Shown: positions 34,706 to 44,458 of the stretch, in pieces
How positions within the stretch are numbered: position 1 is the first letter of the stretch
How the letters are laid out: each line of letters starts with the position of its first letter
From: Paenibacillus sp. 1001270B_150601_E10
GTDB taxonomy: Bacteria; Bacillota; Bacilli; Paenibacillales; Paenibacillaceae
DNA: 64,000 bases
Reading direction: 5' to 3'
Assembly (NCBI RefSeq): GCF_015558675.1
Contig: NZ_JADMOL010000001.1
Coordinates: 663,342 to 727,341, forward strand
The notes under the pieces: generated by a model
Databases searched by the model: none
What the model was told of the DNA's origin: nothing
What the model saw: the letters and a program-made list of their open reading frames with translations, nothing else
Made by a program: the position numbers and the translations under genes

Positions 34706-35302
34706 TTATTCCGATGAGGCACAGGCTGGTTGCTGTGCTTCCTTGCAGCCATTCAGGAACAATTGGGTTGAGAAGCTTATTGTATTCTCCAAATCCTCTA
34801 TACTGTAGGACTCGTCGAACAGCATATCCATCTTCATCGAGGTCAAGATCCCAACGAAGCCCTTTGCATAACTGTGTGCGTTCGGCAATTCAGCGGTACC
34901 CATGCATTCAGACACGATATCGATATAATTGGCCATAAAGTCCCGATAAATCTCTAGAATGACAGGATCGTTGTTCGGCTCCTTAAAGAAAAGCTTCGTA
35001 TATTGTCTGCGTTCATAATAATAGTTCAAATAATGCTCGGCTATAAATTTGAGCTGAGCCTCAAGCGTAGTATTGCGCTTCACGCCGTAGCTGAGCTCAA
35101 GCAGGAATGAATCCAAGTCGCGCTTTGACATCGCGGCAAACAAATCTTCCTTGCTCGAAAAATATAAATACAATGTTCCCTTCGCAATACCCGCTAATTC
35201 TGCGATTTCTGACATTTTCGTCGCATAATAACCCTGGGAACCAAAGAGATCATACGCTGCATCAAGTATTAGTTCCAACTTATCGCCTTGGTAAGTGTTC
35301 AC
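34706..35302 (-). CDS. TetR/AcrR-family transcriptional regulator
   Basis: A 198-residue protein. The N-terminal helix-turn-helix reads LILDAAYDLFGSQGYYATKMSEIAE then GIAKGTLYLYFSSKEDL, canonical for TetR. The ligand domain has the FFKEPNNDPVI segment common in Bacillales repressors of fatty acid or efflux genes. Start is GTG at 35302 with GGGGGAAGAAGA upstream. No divergent target gene is adjacent; DUF92 lies 171 bases away on the same strand. Confidence 0.9.
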   Translation of the reverse strand: MNTYQGDKLELILDAAYDLFGSQGYYATKMSEIAELAGIAKGTLYLYFSSKEDLFAAMSKRDLDSFLLELSYGVKRNTTLEAQLKFIAEHYLNYYYERRQYTKLFFKEPNNDPVILEIYRDFMANYIDIVSECMGTAELPNAHSYAKGFVGILTSMKMDMLFDESYSIEDLENTISFSTQLFLNGCKEAQQPACASSE

Positions 35303-35472
35303 TCTTCTTCCCCCTTACAACAGCAGTGCATCGTGCTGTGCTCACAACCTTTTCTTTTCCGACTATATCATGTGAACCACAAATTGTCGATTTGAAACGT
35401 TATTTACCATATCCGCAAGCTAATGAATTGCCGCAGCACGCTGACTCAAACTGGAGCTGAGCTTTGTGATGA

Positions 35473-36312
35473 TTATGATCCTAGAAAAAGAAGCAAGACC
35501 CCCGTTCCCCACGCCGCAAGGCCTCCAACCATCGAGCTGATCATATTTACAGCATCATTGTTCATCCAAGCAAAGCCTCTCTTCCTTACCGTAGGCTTGC
35601 CACAGTGCTGCCGCTTCTCCGTCCATGCTCCGCATGCCGTACATTGATACGACGCCTGTACAGTAGCACCAAGGAAAGAGTCCGTGAAGCAGCCTGCCAC
35701 ACCGCCAACCAAAGCCCCTATCCCTACAGCAAGCAGTAGCCACCACGTATATGGAAAGCGAAATGCAGCATCTTCAGCTGCGTATAAAAATAGCATCGCT
35801 GCAAGTCCAATTGTCATCGCTCCTGACACGGCTGCAGACGTACCTAAGGCAGAAACGGCGCCTGAGGTGCCTGCTGGCACAACCCTGCCTGACAATAGCG
35901 ACCTTGGCGGCTGCTTGCTCAGACTGCCGATCTCAGTCGCCCAAGTGTCGGCATTCACCGTTGCCATCACGCCGACAAACAGGAACAGCCACGCCTCATG
36001 AGGATAAAAATAATGGATGACACAAAGCACCATGCCAAGGCCACCATTGGCCAGAACTTGATGGGCATCTCGCTGTCCGGTCTTCTCAAACACGTGATCA
36101 AATTGGCTCTTCGCCCGCTTCTTCCACTTCGTCCACATCGTCGAGGTGATAAAGAAAGTAAGCAGCAGGCCGAACCATAGCAAACTGCCAAGGCCATAAT
36201 AGACCGTACCCATCACGACAGCCGCCAGCGCTCCGGATAACGTAAGTGATTTTTTCTTATAGGCAGCCCCAGCGACTAGCACACTTCCCGCAAAACCAAT
36301 GAGCACGTCCAT
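35473..36312 (-). CDS. DUF92-family membrane protein
   Basis: A 279-residue protein with about six or seven membrane helices. VLANGGLG, NADTWATEIGSLS and PAGTSGAVSALG are the conserved DUF92 (TMEM19-like) segments. Plant and cyanobacterial relatives (VTE6) are phytyl-phosphate kinases, so phosphorylation of an isoprenoid alcohol is possible, yet not shown for this branch. It follows the FAH-family gene with a 1-base gap, so both are probably translated from one mRNA. Confidence 0.83.
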   Translation of the reverse strand: MDVLIGFAGSVLVAGAAYKKKSLTLSGALAAVVMGTVYYGLGSLLWFGLLLTFFITSTMWTKWKKRAKSQFDHVFEKTGQRDAHQVLANGGLGMVLCVIHYFYPHEAWLFLFVGVMATVNADTWATEIGSLSKQPPRSLLSGRVVPAGTSGAVSALGTSAAVSGAMTIGLAAMLFLYAAEDAAFRFPYTWWLLLAVGIGALVGGVAGCFTDSFLGATVQASYQCTACGAWTEKRQHCGKPTVRKRGFAWMNNDAVNMISSMVGGLAAWGTGVLLLFLGS

Positions 36313-36313
36313 G

Positions 36314-36994
36314 CTACGATTCCTTTACGTTCCCCGCAAGGGATGCAATGAAGCACTCTCCTGCGAGCTGATCGTCCCACTTCAAGCGAAGACAGTCCCC
36401 AGCCTGAACAGGGCCAACCCCTGCTGGCGTCCCCGTGAATATAATGTCGCCTTCGTCCAGTCCATAATGAAGAGCTACATATTGAATGAGCGTATCCAGA
36501 TTAAAGATCATGTCTTTCAGAGCCCCCTGCTGAACAAGCCGATCATTTACAAATAAAGAGAATGGCGTTTCATTGATGATATTGCAGCCCGGAAAAGGAA
36601 CAAATGAAGTAATCGGGCCCGTGTGAAGCCTGCCTTTTGCAGGCAGCCATGGATGCCCCTTTTGCTTCAAGACATCTTGCACGTCACGCAGTGTAAAATC
36701 AATGCCCAGTGCAAACGCGTCGATCACTTGATCGGCCGTCATCCCAGGTTCGACCTTCTTTCCGATTCTCACCACAATCTCCAGTTCGTGATGAATGGAC
36801 CCGCGCTCTAACGGTAGAGGGAGCGTTTTTGCTTCACCTATATGAGTAACGGCATGCGTAGGCTTCATAAAGACCATGGGTTCCTTTGGCACTGCATTGC
36901 CCAACTCTTCGGCGTGAAGCTTGTAGTTTCGACCAATGCAATATACGTTCTGAATCGGTCTAGACGTAAGGCGATCATGACTTGCAGCGTTCAT
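36314..36994 (-). CDS. Fumarylacetoacetate hydrolase-family enzyme
   Basis: A 226-residue protein of the short FAH type. Metal-binding and conserved segments are HHELEIVVRIG (first Glu pair), DFTLRDVQ (Asp) and FTGTPAGVGPV. Such single-domain members are acylpyruvases, oxaloacetate decarboxylases or hydratases in aromatic degradation; the sequence alone does not decide. The ATG at 36994 has GGAGG eight bases upstream. It sits between CapA and DUF92 genes on the same strand with very short gaps, an apparent operon with mixed functions. Confidence 0.88.
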   Translation of the reverse strand: MNAASHDRLTSRPIQNVYCIGRNYKLHAEELGNAVPKEPMVFMKPTHAVTHIGEAKTLPLPLERGSIHHELEIVVRIGKKVEPGMTADQVIDAFALGIDFTLRDVQDVLKQKGHPWLPAKGRLHTGPITSFVPFPGCNIINETPFSLFVNDRLVQQGALKDMIFNLDTLIQYVALHYGLDEGDIIFTGTPAGVGPVQAGDCLRLKWDDQLAGECFIASLAGNVKES

Positions 36995-37018
36995 CGTGTA
37001 TTCCTCCAATAAGTGCCA

Positions 37019-38254
37019 TTATGGTTGATAAGTTATGATTCCTTCTGATGAAATGCGTGTATGATAGGAGATGCTCTCCACTCGCTTAATCAGCGCTTGC
37101 CCCTTCGCTCCAGTTAACGGAACAGCTCGACCAAGCTCTGTATAATAAGGCTTCATCTGAAGCTCACAGGCGCCTGTTGCTGTGCATTCAGCTTGAAGCA
37201 TCATGGTCTCCCAAGTCTTTGGCTCAGTCGCCCGTGTAAAAATAAAGTTTCCTAGGCTGTAAACGATCCACTTGTTCTTGTACTGCTCAAACCCCTGAAG
37301 CACATGTGGATGACCACCAATGATAAGATCGGCACCAGCATCTATATATGCTCTTGCAAGCTCTCTTTGGTAGGGGATGGGCTTATCTTGCCTTTCCACA
37401 CCCCAATGCGCGATCACAATAACGAGATCGGACTGCTTCGCTGCTTGCTTGATCGCCTTAACTGCTTTGGTGGAGTCATAAGTTGCCGCAACGCCAGGCT
37501 TGTTCTTCCCTGCATACCAGCTTACCTCCGGGATCACTCGGCTAAAGCCTAACACAGCGATTCGGATGCCGTTTCTCGTAACGATGACCGGCTTATACGC
37601 TTGCTCCTCATTACGTCCTGCTCCTACATATGATACATTTGCCTTAGATAGATGCTCAAACGTATCGATCAACCCTTGCTGGCCTTGGTCAAGAATGTGA
37701 TTGTTGGCCAGATTGACGATATCCATTCCAGCATCCTTAAGAGCTTTCGCCATTTTAGGGGAGGACTTATAGACGAATGTCTTATCTTGAGCTGGGGTTC
37801 CCCGACTTGTGATTGGAGTCTCCACATTGCTGATCGTCAGGTCATCGTTCATGAAACGGTCCTTCACGTACGTATAAGGATAATCATGCCCCTGCTTCGC
37901 AACGACATCAGCTACGCGGCCTGCGTGGATGAGATCGCCGACAAAGGTTAACGACACCTTCTTCTCCGTACCGGCAGTTGAGCTTCCCGGAGGCTTATAG
38001 GCTTCGCCCTTGCTCAATGTTTCTTTTACCTCAACAATCGGCACATCTTCTACAATCGTTTCAGCTTGAGTGTTCTCTGCAGCCTTGTCGATTGGAGCAG
38101 ATGGGAGATCCCAAGCATCCAAGCGGAGTCCAATCAGAATCACGAGCCCAATAGCTGCCAGCAAGCTTGTATTTATCGTAAACCATAGCGTTAATCTTCG
38201 CCGTCTCTCTTTCCGCAGCTGCTTCGTTCGTTCCGATCGTGTAGAATCAGCCAA
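37019..38254 (-). CDS. CapA/PgsA-type metallophosphatase-fold protein
   Basis: A 411-residue protein with an N-terminal membrane anchor (residues ~23-42) and an external CapA domain. SLTFVGDLIHAGR, NVETPI, LANNHILDQG, AHWGVE and GGHPHVLQGFE are the metallophosphatase-like motifs of the poly-gamma-glutamate capsule family. In pgs operons CapA joins CapB/C; neither is here, so it may instead modify another surface polymer. Start is TTG at 38254 with GGAG ten bases away. Confidence 0.87.
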   Translation of the reverse strand: MADSTRSERTKQLRKERRRRLTLWFTINTSLLAAIGLVILIGLRLDAWDLPSAPIDKAAENTQAETIVEDVPIVEVKETLSKGEAYKPPGSSTAGTEKKVSLTFVGDLIHAGRVADVVAKQGHDYPYTYVKDRFMNDDLTISNVETPITSRGTPAQDKTFVYKSSPKMAKALKDAGMDIVNLANNHILDQGQQGLIDTFEHLSKANVSYVGAGRNEEQAYKPVIVTRNGIRIAVLGFSRVIPEVSWYAGKNKPGVAATYDSTKAVKAIKQAAKQSDLVIVIAHWGVERQDKPIPYQRELARAYIDAGADLIIGGHPHVLQGFEQYKNKWIVYSLGNFIFTRATEPKTWETMMLQAECTATGACELQMKPYYTELGRAVPLTGAKGQALIKRVESISYHTRISSEGIITYQP

Positions 38255-38297
38255 TGCCTCTCTGCTCCTTTGCTCGGAATACAGACCTATTCACTTC

Positions 38298-39341
38298 TTA
38301 ACCGAATAGTCGATCCGCAATAATTTTGGCTTCAACCAAATCCTTCGTCCCGTGAACAAGCATCCGACCATCTCCGAATAAGACGACTCGCTGCTTGTCG
38401 TTCACTTCGATCGAGACTAGGTAAGGGTTCTCCTGAACAATCAATCCGATCGCCCGCAGCCGGTCTGAAACATCAGGCAGCTTCACCTTGGTCACCTTGG
38501 CCGGCCTGATCTGAACAGAATCTCTCCCGCACAGCACCTCGGTCTTTCGGTGATGCTGGGCTTCAAGATAAGGATAGCTTGCCTTGTCTCCACAGGAAGG
38601 ACAATCCGCACGTCTCGCTGAGCGTATATCCAATGACGTATACTGATTGTTCCATAGGTCAAAGGATACTAGACGATTCCGCAAGCTGTCCTCGCATCCT
38701 GAAAGCCACTTCAGCGCCTCTGCTGCCTGAAGCGATACTGTCATCTGGACAGCAGGTGAGATAATGCCAGACGTGTCGCATGTTGCACCGCCTATCGGGA
38801 TCGTTTCCATCATGCAGCTTAAGCATGGCATGAGCCCGCGTTTGAAAAATACAGACATCCCATAGCTGCCGACACACGCCCCATAGATCCAAGGGATATC
38901 CATCTTCATCGCATAATCATTTATAAGAAGCCGCGTGTCAAAATTATCGGTGGCATCTAAAATAAGGTCTTGATCCCTCGCCCATTGATCAAGCTCATAT
39001 ACAGTAACATCAGCAACTATGCCCTGAACCTTTACATCACTGTTAATGCTTCGCAGTCTGGCTTCTGCCGCGACTGCCTTCGGCAATCTGTCTCTCGCGT
39101 CCTCTTCCGTATAGAGCTGCTGCCGCTGCAGATTGCTCCATTCAACGTAGTCGCGATCAATAATGGTTAACGAGCCGACACCTGCTCGAACCAGCATCTC
39201 TGCCAAACCAGAGCCAAGCGCGCCCGCGCCGATCACCAGCACCTTGCTGTCTCGAATGCGCTGCTGGCCTGAGCTGCCAATCGGTGCGAACCGCTCCTGG
39301 CGGGAATATCGGTCCGGCACAGGTGCATGATGTTTATCCAT
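38298..39341 (-). CDS. moeB: MoeB/ThiF-type E1-like adenylyltransferase
   Basis: A 347-residue protein of E1-like type. VIGAGALGSGLAEMLVRAG binds ATP, NLQRQQLY supplies the conserved Arg, and DATDNFDTR the Asp. Zinc cysteines are CLSC and CPSC. After residue ~265 comes the LCGRDSVQIRPAK domain found in Bacillus MoeB and ThiF. It adenylates the C-terminal glycine of a ubiquitin-like sulfur carrier, either MoaD for molybdopterin or ThiS for thiamine. The nearby moeA favours MoeB, but both enzymes look alike and neither moaD nor thiS is in the window. Confidence 0.82.
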   Translation of the reverse strand: MDKHHAPVPDRYSRQERFAPIGSSGQQRIRDSKVLVIGAGALGSGLAEMLVRAGVGSLTIIDRDYVEWSNLQRQQLYTEEDARDRLPKAVAAEARLRSINSDVKVQGIVADVTVYELDQWARDQDLILDATDNFDTRLLINDYAMKMDIPWIYGACVGSYGMSVFFKRGLMPCLSCMMETIPIGGATCDTSGIISPAVQMTVSLQAAEALKWLSGCEDSLRNRLVSFDLWNNQYTSLDIRSARRADCPSCGDKASYPYLEAQHHRKTEVLCGRDSVQIRPAKVTKVKLPDVSDRLRAIGLIVQENPYLVSIEVNDKQRVVLFGDGRMLVHGTKDLVEAKIIADRLFG

Positions 39342-39507
39342 CGAGGTTCATCCTCTCTCTATATATGTGCAGCACAACACACTTATCCTTTTGCACGAAC
39401 TTGTTCCTACATTTTACATGAAGCTAATCCAAAAGCCTACTCTAGATTCACCCTCTGAATCATAACCTAATACTATAATCCACCACAAGCAAACAGGAGG
39501 TCATGGC

Positions 39508-40335
39508 ATGCAGCAGTGGCATGTGCTTATCGCCAGTCCCATTCGGCAAAAACCGGCCATCTTGGAGGCTTTTCTGAAGTCTCTTCGATCATTAAATACA
39601 GGATCATTACGCGTAAGCTATCTTTTCTATGATGATAATGAGGATGCTCTCTCCAAAAAGCTGATGTCCGTGTTTCAGACCGAGCAAGAGAATGTAGAGA
39701 TTCGATCCTTTCCGGAATCAAAATTGCAATATGAGTGCAATGAAGTTACGCATTATTGGAAAGAAGAGCTAGTTTGGCGTGTGGCAGCCATGAAAAACGA
39801 ATGCCTTAAGCACAGCTCCCAGCTTGGAGCAGATGCTGTATTTCTCATTGATTCCGATCTCCTCGTTCATCCGGACACACTTCAAAATCTGCTTGCTTCC
39901 GGCAAAACCATTATCGCAAATATATTCTGGACGACATGGGAGCCAGGCTCCATGGAGCTTCCACAGGTATGGATCCAAGATACGTATACACTCATTCCGC
40001 AAAAGAGGAACGAACCGCTGACTGAGGAAGAAGCAAAGCGAAGACTGTTTCAAGTCATAGCTCAGCTTCGTCAGCCTGGCATCTATGAGGTTGGGGGGCT
40101 TGGAGCATGCACCCTGATACGCAAAGAGGCCATTCTTGCAGGTGTCTCCTTCTCAGAAATTCCGAACCTGTCCTTTTGGGGAGAGGATCGTCACTTCTGT
40201 ATTCGTGCTGCAGCACTAGGATTCTCCTTGTACGTCGATACAAGGCGCCCCGCTTATCATATCTACCGGGAATCTGACCTAGCAGGAGTTCCTGCTTATT
40301 TCACTGCCTGCGGCATTAAGGGAGGGGCATCATGA
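39508..40335 (+). CDS. Putative glycosyltransferase (GT2/Anp1-like)
   Basis: A 275-residue protein. The GT-A-like features are an N-terminal HVLIASPIRQKP strand-loop, a DSD metal site in AVFLIDSDLLV, and FWGEDRHFC near the C-terminus, which resembles the acceptor-side Glu-Asp motif. AGGAGG lies eight bases before the ATG. It overlaps the next glycosyltransferase by ATGA, so both are made from one mRNA. Donor and acceptor sugars are unknown; spore or cell-surface glycosylation is a reasonable guess in this group. Confidence 0.78.
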   Translation: MQQWHVLIASPIRQKPAILEAFLKSLRSLNTGSLRVSYLFYDDNEDALSKKLMSVFQTEQENVEIRSFPESKLQYECNEVTHYWKEELVWRVAAMKNECLKHSSQLGADAVFLIDSDLLVHPDTLQNLLASGKTIIANIFWTTWEPGSMELPQVWIQDTYTLIPQKRNEPLTEEEAKRRLFQVIAQLRQPGIYEVGGLGACTLIRKEAILAGVSFSEIPNLSFWGEDRHFCIRAAALGFSLYVDTRRPAYHIYRESDLAGVPAYFTACGIKGGAS

Positions 40336-41087
40336 GTGGAAAAAAGCAAATCTTTGAGCAGCAGTCAAGCACTCGCAAGCTTCGCCCTCCCGCCTATCGA
40401 TTAACGCTGACGATGATTGTACGCAATGAGGAAAAGCGTTACTTGGCAAACATGCTGGATCGAACGCTTCCCTTTATCGATTCGGCTGTCATCCTCGACG
40501 ATGCAAGTACTGACCGAACAGTCGAGCTGTGTCGGGATAAGCTCGCAGAAATCCCGCACCGGATCATCTCTTATCCTGAATCAGGGTTTAAGCATGAGCA
40601 TGAGCTTCGCAAGCAGCAATGGAATGAGTCAATCCAACATGGAGGCGCATGGATTCTGAATTTGGATGCAGATGAACTTATAGAGGCTTCGTTTGGAAAT
40701 ACTCTAGAGGATGTCCTGCGTCAGCAATTTATCGATCTGTTCTGCTTTCGATTATATGATATGTGGGATGAGCGTCATTACCGAGATGATGAGTATTGGT
40801 ACGCGCATCGCATCTATCGCCCTTTCCTCGTGCGCTATCGCAAGCAATCGGCCTTTACATGGCCGCAAATGAACCAGCATTGTGGAAGATTTCCGATTGA
40901 GATCGAGAGTTTGCCCTTTGCACTGCATCCAGCCCGCATTCAGCATTATGGCTGGGCAAGCCTTCACGATCGTATTCAAAAGGTAGAGCGCTACTACAGG
41001 CTTGATCCTGAGGCGCGATATGGAGATCAAGGACAATATGACTCCATCCTAGAAGAACATCCTTCACTTAAGCCGTGGATGGAGTGA
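40332..41087 (+). CDS. Family 2 glycosyltransferase
   Basis: A 251-residue protein starting at an ATG that overlaps the preceding stop as ATGA. LTMIVRNEEKRYL is the classic GT2 opening, VILDDASTDRT the nucleotide-sugar strand and LNLDADELI the DXD-type metal site. Similar bacterial enzymes transfer sugars to surface proteins or polysaccharides. Forms a two-gene unit with the upstream glycosyltransferase, ended by a terminator at 41208. Confidence 0.87.
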   Translation: MSGKKQIFEQQSSTRKLRPPAYRLTLTMIVRNEEKRYLANMLDRTLPFIDSAVILDDASTDRTVELCRDKLAEIPHRIISYPESGFKHEHELRKQQWNESIQHGGAWILNLDADELIEASFGNTLEDVLRQQFIDLFCFRLYDMWDERHYRDDEYWYAHRIYRPFLVRYRKQSAFTWPQMNQHCGRFPIEIESLPFALHPARIQHYGWASLHDRIQKVERYYRLDPEARYGDQGQYDSILEEHPSLKPWME

Positions 41088-41207
41088 CAGTAAAGCTTAC
41101 CGGGCAAGACTCTCATAAAAAACCTGAGCTATAACCAAGCAGATGCCCTTGATCTATGCTACATTTTCCAACGGGGCTGAACTATTCGGACAGGTTTCAT
41201 ATAATCC

Positions 41208-41256
41208 AACATCCCGCCATGCGACTATAGCAATCGCTGGACGGGATGTTTATGTT
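41208..41256 (+). terminator. Terminator after the glycosyltransferase pair
   Basis: AACATCCCG and CGGGATGTT pair across a 25-base loop and are followed by TTATGTTT. The rest of the 306-base gap (41088-41393) contains only the short repeat at 41261. Confidence 0.7.
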
Positions 41257-41260
41257 TCCA

Positions 41261-41296
41261 TTTTTGCAGTTGCAATCGTTTTTACAGTTGCAATCA
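41261..41296. repeat. Two tandem 18-bp repeats
   Basis: Units at 41261-41278 and 41279-41296 share TTTTT, one variable base, then CAGTTGCAATC; they differ at two positions. No function is evident. Confidence 0.75.
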
Positions 41297-41393
41297 TCTT
41301 TTAGTATCTATCTTCATGGCCATTTCCATTGATCACGACTTATAGGATCAAACCGATTACCTAAGAAGCTTGTCTTCCATCACCTAAAGACCC

Positions 41394-42686
41394 TTACTTG
41401 AATGAACTTCGCCCAACTGGAATGACCTCTACAACGGTTCCTGCTGGCCGCCCCATATCAGACGGAGGAATCACAATCAAGCAATTAGCGTCACGCACCG
41501 TAATCGTTGCGTTAGAACTGTCCAGCCCAGCTTCACGAACCATAAGCGCGCCGTCCTCTCCGCCATACATCACGCCGCGCACAAGACGAACGACAGTATC
41601 CTGCGTAATATAATCTGCAGCAAGCTTGGCCTTCAGTCGTACTCGGTCAGGCGACTCGACGCCCTGCATGCGGAGCATCGCTGGGCGGACAAACATCTCG
41701 AAGCCGACGAAGCAGGAGCTGGGATTGCCGGATAGGGCAAATAACAACCTATCCTCATAGATGCCAACCGTTGTCGGCCCTCCTGGTCTCATCATCACCT
41801 TGTTGAAGAGTAGTTTTCCTTTCCACTCTTGTGTATAGGCATAAAGAATATCTCGATCCCCTACAGAAACTCCTCCTACGGTAATGACCGCATCGTACTC
41901 CTGCAGCGCGTCTTCCAATACCGACTTCAAAGCATCCACATCATCTGGAAGTGCTGGCAGCAGATGCGGTTCTCCCCCTGCTTCCCTTATAAGTCCGCTC
42001 AGCAGGTAGCTGTTGCTGTTGCGGATCTTGCCTGGCTCTAATGGAGCCTCGACAGGTAACAGCTCATGCCCCGTAGGGATAACCGCTATACGCGGAGCTG
42101 AGTACACATTCAAGTAAGCATGGCCAAACATCGCAAGGAGAGCCATGTCCCCTGGTTCAATCCGTGCTCCTTTTTGAATAAGTGGAGTTCCCTTCTTGAT
42201 CTCGATTCCTTCATCATGAATGTGGCTGTTTGGCTTCACCGACTGCTTGATCAGCACCTCATCCTGAAGGCCATGCGCTCCTTCGTCTATATCAGATGTC
42301 TCTTCCAGCTTCACAACGGCATCTGCGCCGGCAGGCACCATAGCGCCTGTCATGATTCGGACAGCTTCGCCAGCCTGAAGCTCGCCGTCCCATACAGTAC
42401 CGCAATCGACAATCGCAACGATACGAAGCCGTGCAGGCTGCTCATTCGACGCGTGAACCGTATCGGAAGATCTCACCGCATAGCCATCCATTACGGAACG
42501 ACGGAAATGCGGAACAGACGCCCCCGCCACAATGTCTTGGGCGGATCTGCGAAGGTAGGCCTCCTCAATCGAGACCAGCTCAACCGATTCCCGCTTTACC
42601 TGTTCAATAATGAGCTGTTCTGCATCAAAGACCGCAATAGCTTGTCTTGCAAATCGATCCTGATAGGAAGATGATGATGGATCCAT
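41394..42686 (-). CDS. moeA: Molybdopterin molybdenumtransferase
   Basis: A 430-residue MoeA with its usual domains: FRRSVMDGYAV near the N-terminus, IMTGAMVPAGADAVV, the catalytic GGVSVGDRD and the late LSGNPSSCFVGFE. It inserts molybdenum into adenylated molybdopterin. The ATG at 42686 lies five bases from GGAGGTGA. MoeB-like gene lies 2 kb away with two glycosyltransferases between them on the opposite strand. No molybdoenzyme is in the window. Confidence 0.95.
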   Translation of the reverse strand: MDPSSSSYQDRFARQAIAVFDAEQLIIEQVKRESVELVSIEEAYLRRSAQDIVAGASVPHFRRSVMDGYAVRSSDTVHASNEQPARLRIVAIVDCGTVWDGELQAGEAVRIMTGAMVPAGADAVVKLEETSDIDEGAHGLQDEVLIKQSVKPNSHIHDEGIEIKKGTPLIQKGARIEPGDMALLAMFGHAYLNVYSAPRIAVIPTGHELLPVEAPLEPGKIRNSNSYLLSGLIREAGGEPHLLPALPDDVDALKSVLEDALQEYDAVITVGGVSVGDRDILYAYTQEWKGKLLFNKVMMRPGGPTTVGIYEDRLLFALSGNPSSCFVGFEMFVRPAMLRMQGVESPDRVRLKAKLAADYITQDTVVRLVRGVMYGGEDGALMVREAGLDSSNATITVRDANCLIVIPPSDMGRPAGTVVEVIPVGRSSFK

Positions 42687-42911
42687 CCTCTTCACCTCCA
42701 ATTCACGATATTCAACCTAAACAAACGATTATACGTACTAGAATTCGATGAATCCCATTGTATGAACATTATTGTACATCTTACACATTCTTTATTCTAT
42801 ATCGGAGTCACCATTGCTCTTCACGATGCTAACGATCCTTTTCCTAACATCAAACCTACTTGGAGATATCCACGTAACGATATTTCTACTCACCGGTTAC
42901 CAAACAATGAA

Positions 42912-42944
42912 GAAGCAGACAGCCTAATCAGCCGTCTGCTTTTG
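42912..42944 (-). terminator. Terminator after the hemEHY operon
   Basis: AGCAGAC and GTCTGCT form the stem with partial inner pairing; the minus-strand side continues TTCTTC. It lies ~50 bases after the hemY stop. The remainder of the 307-base stretch 42687-42993 shows nothing else I can support. Confidence 0.65.
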
Positions 42945-42993
42945 GTGTATATTCACTTCTATTAGCTCGATAAGCGATTATTGAAGACTTCCT

Positions 42994-44439
42994 CTACGCC
43001 TTTTCTTTCAAGCACTGGAGAACCGCCTCTTCGCCTGCCGTTCTTCCGCTCTTGATGCAGTCAGGCAAACCGACACCATCATAGGCGGCACCCGCGATCA
43101 TAACGCCTGGCAGCTCTGTCTTTAATGCTTCCCGGAAGGCTGCGATCGCCTCCACATGTCCGACAGGATACTGCGGCATCGAATGCTTAAGCCGCGTTAC
43201 CTCCATGAAGCGAGGCTCGGCATGAATCTTCATCAGCTCTGCAAGCTCATTAAGAACGGTATGCTTCAGCGCTTCATCAGGCCAATCCACTCGCTCTTCA
43301 TCATCTGCTCGACCGACATAGCAGCGAATGAGAACCGTATCCTGAGGGCTGGTATGCGTCCATTTGGTCGAGGTCCAGGTCATTGCTGTGATAGCTCTAC
43401 CTTCATGTCTTGCAATGACAAAGCCCGTTCCATCGTCCCAAGCGCCTGTCATCTTGTCCTTGTCAAAGGCACTGACCACATTCGCAACAGAGACATAGCG
43501 AATATGATCAAGCGGTTCAACATTCAAGTAAGGCTTAAGAAGCGGAGCAGCAGCAAATGCTGGCGTCGTTACGATAAGATGCTTCGCTTGAATGAACGTG
43601 TCATTCGACAGCTCCAGTTCGTATCCACTCTCGCTGCTGCGCTTAATCTCCATCACCGAAACGCCTGTATGAATCGCAATATGAGGCTTTAAGATCTCTT
43701 CCAGCTTATCGACAAGCGATCCTAGTCCTTGACGGAAAGTTAAGAACATCGTTCCTTTTGCGACATCCGGAAGTCCTGGGACGGACTGGCCTTTTTGGCG
43801 GGTCGCCTGCATGCCCTTGATTAAGCTGCCATACTCCCGTTCAACCTCTGCAAATTGGGGAAACGTCGCCTTTAGACTCAACTTGTTCATATCTCCTGCA
43901 TAAATGCCTGCAAGCAAAGGTTCAGAGATATTATGCATAACCTCTTCACCTAGTCTGCGATTTAAGAAATGACCAAGCGATTCGTCCTCAGTCGTCATCT
44001 TAGGCTTAATGACCATGTCGCGCATCGCTTGTAGCTTTCCTTTTGGCGAAACAAGCCCTGATTTCAAAAATGCCTTCGTATCCGTAGGAATCCCTAGCAC
44101 AAGCCCTTGCGGCATGCGATGAAGCTTGCCATGGCAAAGAATATACGTTTTCTTTGCCTTCGGGTTAGTCGCAACCAGCTCGGACTCCATGCCAATGTCT
44201 TTTGCAAGCTCAATCATGGGCAGCTTTCTTGCGAGAAAGGAATCCGGTCCACGCTCGATCACACAGTCATCCCGATGCAGTGTATCAATCTTGCCGCCCA
44301 GTCTTTCCCCTTGTTCAACCAGCGCAATTCGAACTTCTTGACCGTTCTCTTTAGCCTTCGTCCACGCATAGTAAGCTGCTGACAATCCCGTTAGACCGCC
44401 GCCTACAATCACAATGTCATGCTGTTCACTCACGCTCAC
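42994..44439 (-). CDS. hemY: Coproporphyrinogen III / protoporphyrinogen oxidase (HemY type)
   Basis: A 481-residue FAD enzyme. VIVGGGLTGLSAAYYAW is the Rossmann FAD motif, ERGPDSFLAR follows the first domain and GAAYDGVGLPDCIKSG is the C-terminal FAD motif. In Firmicutes this oxygen-dependent enzyme (also called CgoX) oxidises coproporphyrinogen III to coproporphyrin III before iron insertion. It is the last gene of hemE-hemH-hemY, 19 bases after hemH. Confidence 0.95.
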   Translation of the reverse strand: MSVSEQHDIVIVGGGLTGLSAAYYAWTKAKENGQEVRIALVEQGERLGGKIDTLHRDDCVIERGPDSFLARKLPMIELAKDIGMESELVATNPKAKKTYILCHGKLHRMPQGLVLGIPTDTKAFLKSGLVSPKGKLQAMRDMVIKPKMTTEDESLGHFLNRRLGEEVMHNISEPLLAGIYAGDMNKLSLKATFPQFAEVEREYGSLIKGMQATRQKGQSVPGLPDVAKGTMFLTFRQGLGSLVDKLEEILKPHIAIHTGVSVMEIKRSSESGYELELSNDTFIQAKHLIVTTPAFAAAPLLKPYLNVEPLDHIRYVSVANVVSAFDKDKMTGAWDDGTGFVIARHEGRAITAMTWTSTKWTHTSPQDTVLIRCYVGRADDEERVDWPDEALKHTVLNELAELMKIHAEPRFMEVTRLKHSMPQYPVGHVEAIAAFREALKTELPGVMIAGAAYDGVGLPDCIKSGRTAGEEAVLQCLKEKA

Positions 44440-44458
44440 ACGCCTTCTTTCTGTTGAT

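Noticed and set aside
42120..42674. 184-residue frame antisense to moeA
   Set aside because: moeA is complete with all motifs; the antisense frame has no support.
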